This document shows positions 58,768 to 64,000 of a DNA stretch of 64,000 nucleotides, in pieces (positions within the stretch are counted from its first letter, which is position 1; each line of letters opens with the position of its first letter). Source of the stretch: a virus. Location of the stretch: positions 90,942 to 154,941 of IMG/VR virus record IMGVR_UViG_3300044634_004833. One strand, written 5' to 3'. Below the pieces are notes generated by a model. It was not told the DNA's origin. It did not search any database and worked only from the letters and a program-made list of their open reading frames with translations. A program made the position numbers and the translations under genes.

Positions 58768-58787
58768 GGTTTTAGTTGTTTTTTCTG

Positions 58788-58823
58788 CCCCCTACCCATA
58801 TAACTTATGGGTAGGGGTTTTTT
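58788..58823 (+). terminator. Strong terminator
   Basis: Twelve-base stem CCCCTACCCATA/TATGGGTAGGGG, 5-base loop, six T. It separates the ATPase and VWA genes, each with its own promoter. Confidence 0.92.
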
Positions 58824-58840
58824 CGTTGACGAAAACAACC

Positions 58841-58869
58841 CTGCGATAAAAAATAGATTATCTCTAGTG
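58841..58869 (+). promoter_or_regulatory. CTGCGATAA-N14-CTAGTG element
   Basis: Box 1 58841-58849, box 2 at 58864; 37 bases before 58907. Confidence 0.8.
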
Positions 58870-58906
58870 TGTGTGGTGGTAAGGTAACTTAAAGGAGGGC
58901 CAAAAA

Positions 58907-60991
58907 ATGAGCAATAATGATGATGGCTTGTTTGACTTTGACAATGAGGATTTGGATTTGGAGAAAGATTTGCGTGGCCCTTCTAAGTTTGATGCTTCAA
59001 GTATTCCAGATGACCACCCATATCTTCCACAGAATCAAAATAAGGCTCCGAAGACTTACGATGTTACCAACTGGCATGAAGGTCAGTTTGGTCAACGCAC
59101 TAGCTGGTACACTTCCTTCACTCCGATGAAGTCTACTTCAGAGTATCTCCGTAGTAGCAGCTATGGTAGCTATGGATATTATGATAACTATTCTTCTTAC
59201 AAGAAGAAAACTGATACTGAAGTTATTTTGCAAGAGCAATTGCATGAAGTTCTGAAAGAGCTTAACAAGACTATCAATCTTACCAGTAACTCTAATACTG
59301 GCAAAGAGGAAGTTCTTAATGTTAAGTATTCTAATGGCATGGTTGTTAATGATCTAATGTCTAACACTTTGTTTGTTTCTCCTAATGTTATGCTGGAGAA
59401 TGAAGAAAAATTAAAGAGTGGCGACACTTATTATGACTCTCTTGATGGTCTTAATGGTCAAGCTATGTTGTGTGCCTTTATGAAAAAGGGCATTCATGCT
59501 GATGCTAACATTCAGTACAAAGAGAGTGCGTCTTGGGCTACTCGTAATATCTTTATGTCAGATATTCAATCTACTGCTGCTGGTGAAGTGTTTAGCAAGT
59601 GGCCTGGCTTTATGAGCTATATCACACAACAGATGACTGTATTTGGTGTGCGTAAAGATGTAGTTCTCAATCGCTTTCGTCAGGAAGTTATTCTTCTTGA
59701 TGATCTAGTTGAGTGCCTTTGCTATAATCGTCTTGCACCAGATAAGATTGACTATAGTATGTTCGACGAAGAAATTGTTAAGAAGATGCTGCTTGCAGAT
59801 AAAGACTTCAACGATATGATGGATATTGATTGTGAGTCTGCTTTAAGATTCCAGAAAGCAATTCGCATCTATGAGAATGTTCGTGATATTCTCAATCTTA
59901 ATTCGATGGATTTGAATGCTAGGTTTAATGCTTCTGGTATGAGTGTTCCAGCAAAACCTACAGATGATAGTGTTGACGAATCACTTTCTGGCAAGAAAGA
60001 GATTAAAGATGAGCCTTCTGAATTGAAGCGAGACTTTACTGGCGACAATAGTTACAACAATCATAAAGAGATTGAAGGTGATATTGTCTCTGGTATTCTT
60101 GACCACAATAAGAAGATGAAAGAAAGACTGAAGGAGTTGGAAGATAAGTTGGCTAGTGATCTCAGTCAGATGGAGATTCTGAATGATGTTACTTACAAAA
60201 TGATGATTCCTCCAGTCAATAAGGAACAGATTGCTGATTATGATAACTATGTCCGTAGCAATCGTAAAGCTATCGACAGTATCAAAAATGGTATGATGTT
60301 CCATAACAATCATCCTAATGTCTTCAGTTATGGTTTGACTGATGGCGATATTGATGAACATGCTCTCTATAAGATTCACTTTGGAGAATGTCAGCGTATC
60401 TTTGAGCGCAAAGATATAATTGGTGATAAGAGCTATCATGTTACTTTGGTTATTGACCAATCTGGTAGCATGGGTGGAGGAAAGATTACTGAAGCTGCAA
60501 AGCTATGTATCTTGTTCTCTGAGGCTTTAAAGTATCTCAAAGCTACAGAAGTGTCTATCTATGGTTTTGAGACGCATGATATTCGCACTTGGGTCTATAA
60601 GGATAAGATTTATGATAAGACTAAGGCTTTGATTCATGCTAAAGAAGATGGTGGTACTGCAATGGGATACCATTTGGGTTCTATTGGTGATAAGGTACTC
60701 ACTCAGTATGGGGAGTTTGATAACAAGTTTATGTTTGTTATCTGTGATGGTGGCCCTACTCATGCACCTGAAGGTATGCACCCAAAACAGCATACTGCTA
60801 AGGTTATTCAGAAGTTGCGACAGAAAGGTATCAAAGTATATGGGATTGGTATCCTGAATGCTTTTGATGATTCTACTGGCAATGATATATTCGGTGAAGG
60901 AAACTTTACTGTAATCAATGATATTGCTGGTAGTCTTCCTGTCCTTTGCAATAGGATGCGTAAGTATCTGCAAAAGACTTCTAAGGCGTGA
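58907..60991 (+). CDS. VWA-domain protein (CobT-like partner of the MoxR ATPase)
   Basis: 694 residues. The C-terminal VWA domain has a complete MIDAS: VIDQSGSMGGG (~515), GGTAMG (~581) and VICDGGPTH (~610). Preceding it, ~390-440 is acidic coiled coil (KKMKERLKELEDKLASDLSQ). The N-terminal ~60 residues are acidic and disordered (GLFDFDNEDLDLEKDLRG). Domain order resembles CobT and other VWA partners of MoxR ATPases. The pair may remodel a host or phage complex; cobalamin synthesis itself is unlikely in isolation. Confidence 0.88.
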   Translation: MSNNDDGLFDFDNEDLDLEKDLRGPSKFDASSIPDDHPYLPQNQNKAPKTYDVTNWHEGQFGQRTSWYTSFTPMKSTSEYLRSSSYGSYGYYDNYSSYKKKTDTEVILQEQLHEVLKELNKTINLTSNSNTGKEEVLNVKYSNGMVVNDLMSNTLFVSPNVMLENEEKLKSGDTYYDSLDGLNGQAMLCAFMKKGIHADANIQYKESASWATRNIFMSDIQSTAAGEVFSKWPGFMSYITQQMTVFGVRKDVVLNRFRQEVILLDDLVECLCYNRLAPDKIDYSMFDEEIVKKMLLADKDFNDMMDIDCESALRFQKAIRIYENVRDILNLNSMDLNARFNASGMSVPAKPTDDSVDESLSGKKEIKDEPSELKRDFTGDNSYNNHKEIEGDIVSGILDHNKKMKERLKELEDKLASDLSQMEILNDVTYKMMIPPVNKEQIADYDNYVRSNRKAIDSIKNGMMFHNNHPNVFSYGLTDGDIDEHALYKIHFGECQRIFERKDIIGDKSYHVTLVIDQSGSMGGGKITEAAKLCILFSEALKYLKATEVSIYGFETHDIRTWVYKDKIYDKTKALIHAKEDGGTAMGYHLGSIGDKVLTQYGEFDNKFMFVICDGGPTHAPEGMHPKQHTAKVIQKLRQKGIKVYGIGILNAFDDSTGNDIFGEGNFTVINDIAGSLPVLCNRMRKYLQKTSKA

Positions 60992-60999
60992 TAGCAAAA

Positions 61000-61030
61000 G
61001 GGGGCTGAGATAAAAACTCAGCCCCCCTTA
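61000..61030 (+). terminator. Terminator-like hairpin overlapping a bipartite element
   Basis: Ten-base stem GGGGGCTGAG/CTCAGCCCCC with loop ATAAAAA, shortly after the VWA stop; followed by CTTAG rather than a T-run. Confidence 0.7.
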
Positions 61031-61033
61031 GTT
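61005..61033 (+). promoter_or_regulatory. CTGAGATAA-N14-TTAGTT element inside the hairpin
   Basis: Box 1 (C to A variant) 61005-61013, box 2 at 61028; the variant base is also the one needed to close the stem. 22 bases before 61056. Confidence 0.65.
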
Positions 61034-61055
61034 GTCAAAAGAAAAGAGGTGTGCA

Positions 61056-61490
61056 ATGGTAAGTAAAGAATTCATTCTGGCAGGGAGAGCAATCTTCTCT
61101 ATTACTATACCAGAGGGTTTTGCTAAGAAGAATAAGATTGCCACCTCTTTCATCTACAGAGTAGCTAAGAAGCCAGACGCTTCTGTTTACTTTGTCAGTA
61201 TCATGGATGCTGCTAACAATGATTATCAATACATTGGTATGTTAAGTGCAGATACTGGTGAGGTCAACCTTACCCGCAGTTCGCATATCAACACCGAAAG
61301 TTTGGTCTATAAGCTAATCAATAGAATCCTACAAAATATTTGGGGTGGAACTAGCGATAAGATTATAGAGTCAGGATTCCAAGTTGAACACTTGGGCAAG
61401 TGTGGAAGGTGCGGATGCAAATTACTAACCAAAGAATCGATGGTTAGAGGCATCGGTCCAGAATGTCTAGCTATGTTAGGATTGAGCTAG
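61056..61490 (+). CDS. Protein with C-terminal zinc knuckle
   Basis: 144 residues from ATG 61056 (AAAGAGGTG upstream). The C-terminus CGRCGCKLLTKESMVRGIGP then C is the short zinc motif known from DUF6011-like domains (C-x2-C, G-I-G-P-x-C). The N-terminal ~100 residues are alpha/beta with KKPDASVYFVSIMDAANNDY. Likely nucleic-acid associated; function unknown. Confidence 0.8.
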   Translation: MVSKEFILAGRAIFSITIPEGFAKKNKIATSFIYRVAKKPDASVYFVSIMDAANNDYQYIGMLSADTGEVNLTRSSHINTESLVYKLINRILQNIWGGTSDKIIESGFQVEHLGKCGRCGCKLLTKESMVRGIGPECLAMLGLS

Positions 61491-61534
61491 CATTAAATAT
61501 AAACTATAAAGGTTCCCAGCCTCTTAATGGGACC

Positions 61535-61542
61535 GTGTACTT
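61535..61542 (+). promoter_or_regulatory. Solo GTGTACTT site
   Basis: The context AATGGGACC-GTGTACTTAAT matches units of the 50521 array. It lies 17 bases before the ATG at 61559, over its ribosome-binding region. Confidence 0.55.
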
Positions 61543-61558
61543 AATAAGGGGGTGCCCA

Positions 61559-62098
61559 ATGCAACCCGGGAATACTCACAAGGTCCTGATCAATAATAAA
61601 TGGCAAGGGGCAATCATAGTCAGGGAGAGACCAGATATCTATGAAGTAAGACTGAGTGATTCTAATTCAGTCATAGGCATTCGAAAATCGTTTCTAAAGG
61701 CCTTTCGACCCCTGCCCAAGGGACTTGGATCAGATAGCCCCCTGATCGCCCGTTTTAGGGCCATAAATTATGATGAGCTGCTTAGACTGGTGCTGCAGGC
61801 AAGCAAGTTCTTAGACCCCGGGGAAGTGCTCAAAATAAACCAAGATGGTTCGATATCTGATGGTTCCGGAGCTGTAACAATCAAAGTTGGGACAATGGAT
61901 CAGGTTACTGATGAATTCATTGAAGAGGTCCCAGCATGGGTTATTACTCTTAATGACCCATATGTTGGCACCAGCGTCGTAGCCACTTGTGTGGAGGCCC
62001 TTCCTGCTGCAGAGGCTTTTACTAAAGCTTGGTATCACAGAAAAGCTACTCTTTACTTCGATACTTTGAGACTAAGTACTTTTAGGATATTAGTCTGA
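61559..62098 (+). CDS. Unknown protein with SH3-like start
   Basis: 179 residues; ATG 61559 is preceded by AAGGGGGTG, whereas the longer frame from 61463 would overlap the upstream gene. Residues ~8-45 (HKVLINNKWQGAIIVRERPD, YEVRLSDSN) look like a small SH3/Tudor-type barrel. The rest is alpha/beta, including DQVTDEFIEEVPAWVITLND. Function unknown. Carries no bipartite promoter of its own but has the solo GTGTACTT site. Confidence 0.75.
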   Translation: MQPGNTHKVLINNKWQGAIIVRERPDIYEVRLSDSNSVIGIRKSFLKAFRPLPKGLGSDSPLIARFRAINYDELLRLVLQASKFLDPGEVLKINQDGSISDGSGAVTIKVGTMDQVTDEFIEEVPAWVITLNDPYVGTSVVATCVEALPAAEAFTKAWYHRKATLYFDTLRLSTFRILV

Positions 62099-62127
62099 CT
62101 GCGATAAAAAATAAGTTATTCCTAGGG
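62099..62127 (+). promoter_or_regulatory. CTGCGATAA-N14-CTAGGG element
   Basis: Box 1 62099-62107 begins directly after the previous stop; box 2 at 62122; 28 bases before 62156. Confidence 0.78.
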
Positions 62128-62155
62128 AGTATAACAAACGAAAAGGAGGTGTCGA

Positions 62156-62707
62156 ATGGAAACAACACTTAACGACAGGTTCGCAGTTGGTAAGGATGTT
62201 ATTGTTATGGCTACTAAAGCTGTTGGCAAAGTAGTAAAGCATGAAGGGGGCGAAGGGGAACTTCGTCAGACTAGAGTTTCTTTTGGGAGTTATGAAAAGG
62301 TCTACGATCAGTATTATCTGGCACCATATAAGAAAATCAGATCTGATGCTCTGGATACCTTTTGTTTGCTAGTTGACAATCTGGTTGAATCTATTAATAA
62401 TGTTTGCACTAAATTCAATCTGCCTAAAGTGCAATATAGTGATGGTCGAATTTTTGATAGTGTTTATGGACTGAGTTTAACTCCTACTGTATCATATCGT
62501 CATAGTATTAGTGGGTTTATTGAATATTGCTGTTGGGAGATGTCTATCAGCAGTACTATGTCTAAGGATCATGGATGGGATGGCACTATTCATGTTTTTG
62601 AAGAAATGAATGAAGTTATGACTAGCATTTATAATGCTACTAAGGTATATGTTGCGGAGTTAGCTAAGATCGCTGTTAATCATGCAGTTAATAAAGAATT
62701 TGAATAA
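62156..62707 (+). CDS. Unknown 183-residue protein
   Basis: The start (DRFAVGKDVIVMATKAVGKV then VKHEGGEG) resembles an SH3-like barrel similar in style to the previous gene. The C-terminal part is helical (HVFEEMNEVMTSIYNATKVY). Not recognised. AAGGAGGTG precedes the ATG. Confidence 0.78.
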   Translation: METTLNDRFAVGKDVIVMATKAVGKVVKHEGGEGELRQTRVSFGSYEKVYDQYYLAPYKKIRSDALDTFCLLVDNLVESINNVCTKFNLPKVQYSDGRIFDSVYGLSLTPTVSYRHSISGFIEYCCWEMSISSTMSKDHGWDGTIHVFEEMNEVMTSIYNATKVYVAELAKIAVNHAVNKEFE

Positions 62708-62717
62708 TGATTTAAAG

Positions 62718-62799
62718 AGCCACCGATTGGACTTGAACCAACAATGAGAAAACTCGCCGGTTTACAAAACCGGTCCCTTACCATTCGGGGCACGGTGGC
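62718..62799 (-). tRNA. tRNA with Thr anticodon (UGU) and long variable arm
   Basis: On the minus strand: 7-bp acceptor stem GCCACCG/CGGTGGC, D arm CCC/GGG with GG in the loop, anticodon stem CCGGT/ACCGG with 7-base loop TTTGTAA (anticodon TGT), a 14-base variable region with hairpin GAG-TTTT-CTC, and T arm GTTGG/CCAAT around TTCAAGT. Discriminator T. The only minus-strand gene in the right part. Canonical numbering gives Thr; the class II variable arm is unexpected for Thr. Confidence 0.85.
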
Positions 62800-62821
62800 G
62801 TGATACTTTATTATAGTTCGC

Positions 62822-62850
62822 CTGCGATAAAAATCCAATACATCTTAGTT
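62822..62850 (+). promoter_or_regulatory. CTGCGATAA-N14-TTAGTT element
   Basis: Box 1 62822-62830, box 2 at 62845; 18 bases before 62869. Confidence 0.78.
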
Positions 62851-62868
62851 TGCAAAGGAGGGCCAACA

Positions 62869-63303
62869 ATGCAAACGATTCTTCATACTTTTCAATTCTG
62901 CGAACATAACTTTCATTATGTGCAAGCCCCTTGTCCTACATCCCACGCCGTCACCCATGAGGTGGTTGGCGTGACGAAGGATGATTCAGAGTTCCTCTAT
63001 TCCAATGAGGAACTACTTCATGCTGTTTTTGAATATGGCAGGATAATCTGGTTATCTAAGAAGGACGAACTAAAAGAAGAAAGTGTGCCAAGTATGACGC
63101 TTGATGAGGCTCAAAAGTTAGGCGAAGGCATGGAAGTTAATTATCAAGGCTATTCTTGTCTGATAAGGAAAGTCATGTTCTTCGGTGGGAACCATCCTTA
63201 CTGGATATTGGCCCCAGAGATGGGAATGCCGAAACAAATGCGTGTGAAGGTGGGAGGAGGCCCTATTAGCTATGCTGCTTGCCAGCCTGTTGGGCTGCGA
63301 TAA
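62869..63303 (+). CDS. Unknown 144-residue protein
   Basis: ATG 62869 set by AAAGGAGGG. Contains HAVTHEVVGVTKDDSEFLYS and a region EGMEVNYQGYSCLIRKVMFF that may be a small barrel. Not recognised. Its last codons and stop (CTGCGATAA) are also box 1 of the next element. Confidence 0.75.
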   Translation: MQTILHTFQFCEHNFHYVQAPCPTSHAVTHEVVGVTKDDSEFLYSNEELLHAVFEYGRIIWLSKKDELKEESVPSMTLDEAQKLGEGMEVNYQGYSCLIRKVMFFGGNHPYWILAPEMGMPKQMRVKVGGGPISYAACQPVGLR

Positions 63304-63323
63304 ATTTTCGAAGAATACTGTGG
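63295..63323 (+). promoter_or_regulatory. Degenerate CTGCGATAA-N14-CTGTGG element
   Basis: Perfect box 1 (63295-63303) forming the stop of the previous gene, but box 2 is CTGTGG. It is followed by a GCCGTATAAT -10 at 63341-63350, so start control may have shifted. Confidence 0.45.
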
Positions 63324-63340
63324 ATTGGGAAAAAATGATT

Positions 63341-63350
63341 GCCGTATAAT
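63341..63350 (+). promoter_or_regulatory. GCCGTATAAT promoter
   Basis: Perfect TATAAT, 75 bases before 63425, in a gene-free stretch that holds nothing else recognisable. Confidence 0.55.
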
Positions 63351-63424
63351 TCCCTGTGCGGAGGTGGTCTCTGCACTAAGTTTAATCTGTGTTTGATTTT
63401 AAGTGTATAAAGGAGTATTAGCAC

Positions 63425-63934
63425 ATGAACCCTAAATTTGCCACCAACAATCGCTACGAAGATAATCCCCAGTTCAACATTGGTCTACTTGGCAAATTTG
63501 TTTGTCTAAGTTGCAACAAGAAGATGCTTTCTGACATTAAGGATATTATTTCCAATGATGGAGAAAGCAGCAAGGATTTTACTAACTTCTTGGATGATGC
63601 TGTAAGAATGATGGCTTGCGAAGGCACTACTTCGGAAACGGAAGAGTATCAGATTGCTCGGTTCGATGGTGTTTACACCATTCACATGACCCAGGAATTT
63701 GCAAAGGATGTTTCTTATTGTTTGTACGATATTCTAAGATCTCAAACTAGCAATCATCCTAGGGCCAATGTGGTGTTTGCTCTTAGCAAACGGTTGAACC
63801 TAGCTGCTGAAGGTGATTTCAAGGCACTTCAGACAACTGCTGCCGGTAGGCAGATGCCTCCTCCGATGCCTTACCCGATGTTTGGCTACTATCCTCCACA
63901 GCCCCGTGGCGGGAGGTTTAGTTATGGCCGGTAA
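63425..63934 (+). CDS. Unknown 169-residue protein with Pro/Gly-rich tail
   Basis: The N-terminal ~135 residues form a helical domain (KKMLSDIKDIISNDGESSKD, SYCLYDILRSQTSNHPRANV). The tail is MPPPMPYPMFGYYPPQPRGG and ends in an RFSYGR-type sequence, likely disordered and RNA/DNA- or protein-binding. AAGGAG precedes the ATG. Overlaps the next start by 11 bases. Confidence 0.78.
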   Translation: MNPKFATNNRYEDNPQFNIGLLGKFVCLSCNKKMLSDIKDIISNDGESSKDFTNFLDDAVRMMACEGTTSETEEYQIARFDGVYTIHMTQEFAKDVSYCLYDILRSQTSNHPRANVVFALSKRLNLAAEGDFKALQTTAAGRQMPPPMPYPMFGYYPPQPRGGRFSYGR

Positions 63935-64000
63935 ATTGATTAGGCTTCATAAGGTTAAGATTCGCAAACCTTTGGAAGTTTCTAATGGGAAGATGGTTTT
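63924..64000 (+). CDS. Start of an unknown gene, truncated by the window end
   Basis: ATG 63924 with GGGAGG seven bases upstream; 25 codons are visible (MAGKLIRLHKVKIRKPLEV), basic. Too short to identify. Confidence 0.6.
   Translation, partial: MAGKLIRLHKVKIRKPLEVSNGKMV

Noticed and set aside
57664-60991. True cobalamin (CobS/CobT) synthesis genes
   Set aside because: Only ATPase and VWA parts are present; no CobN-like chelatase or pathway gene in the window, so cobalt insertion is not claimed.

Overview
The window reads as part of a large, AT-rich tailed-phage genome, most likely a T4-like or jumbo myovirus. Genes are packed with almost no gaps, neighbouring genes often sit on opposite strands and share stop-codon bases, and no ribosomal or housekeeping genes are present. 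At least 18 unrelated proteins begin with the same short tag (aromatic-x-x-W/F/Y-hydrophobic, then an acidic stretch). It resembles the capsid-targeting N-termini of T4 internal head proteins, which the prohead protease removes. No capsid, portal, terminase or tail-sheath gene lies in the window, so phage origin is inferred. The host cannot be identified.

Left part (1-49.6 kb). This part is rich in candidate virion cargo: a UvrD-type helicase, a zinc metalloprotease, a nucleotidyltransferase-fold protein, a possible ADP-ribosyltransferase-like protein, membrane proteins, a poly-lysine protein and several large unknown proteins. Interspersed are a DnaQ-type exonuclease, an endonuclease VII relative, GT-A and GT9-type glycosyltransferases, a sulfotransferase, two SAM methyltransferases, and a 1418-residue protein with two RCC1-type propellers on threonine-rich linkers. 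From 18.6 to 25.8 kb a same-strand run encodes two paralogous SPPY-type DNA methyltransferases, a ParB-like protein, an SF2 helicase and a DUF3883-like putative nuclease. Together these look like a restriction- or defence-type module. Promoters here are of two kinds: CCCCTATAAT (sigma70-like) and TATAAATA/CATAAATA (T4-late-like, mostly at tagged genes).

Switch region (49.6-51.1 kb). This stretch holds seven tandem 12-bp iterons resembling DnaA boxes, flanked by two GTGATATCAT palindromes. It also holds a frameshifted HSP20 gene, a 20-bp-period GTGTACTT array and a duplicated dyad element. Plus-strand composition changes here from C-rich to G-rich although coding direction does not, so a replication origin is the best reading.

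Right part (51.1-64 kb). Small plus-strand genes with strong Shine-Dalgarno sequences are preceded by a bipartite element, CTG(C/A)GATAA-N14-YTAG, whose spacing is the same in all 16 copies found. This is very probably a dedicated promoter class. The genes include YubB-like, DUF6745-like and ankyrin-like proteins, a MoxR/CobS-type ATPase with a VWA/CobT-type partner, and many unknown proteins typical of an early or middle region. A 225-bp hairpin-rich element at 53.4 kb has IS605-like ends and looks like an orphan IscB-type omega-RNA (HEARO) with no protein gene. Two tRNA genes are present: Arg-UCU, and an unusual Thr-UGU with a long variable arm.
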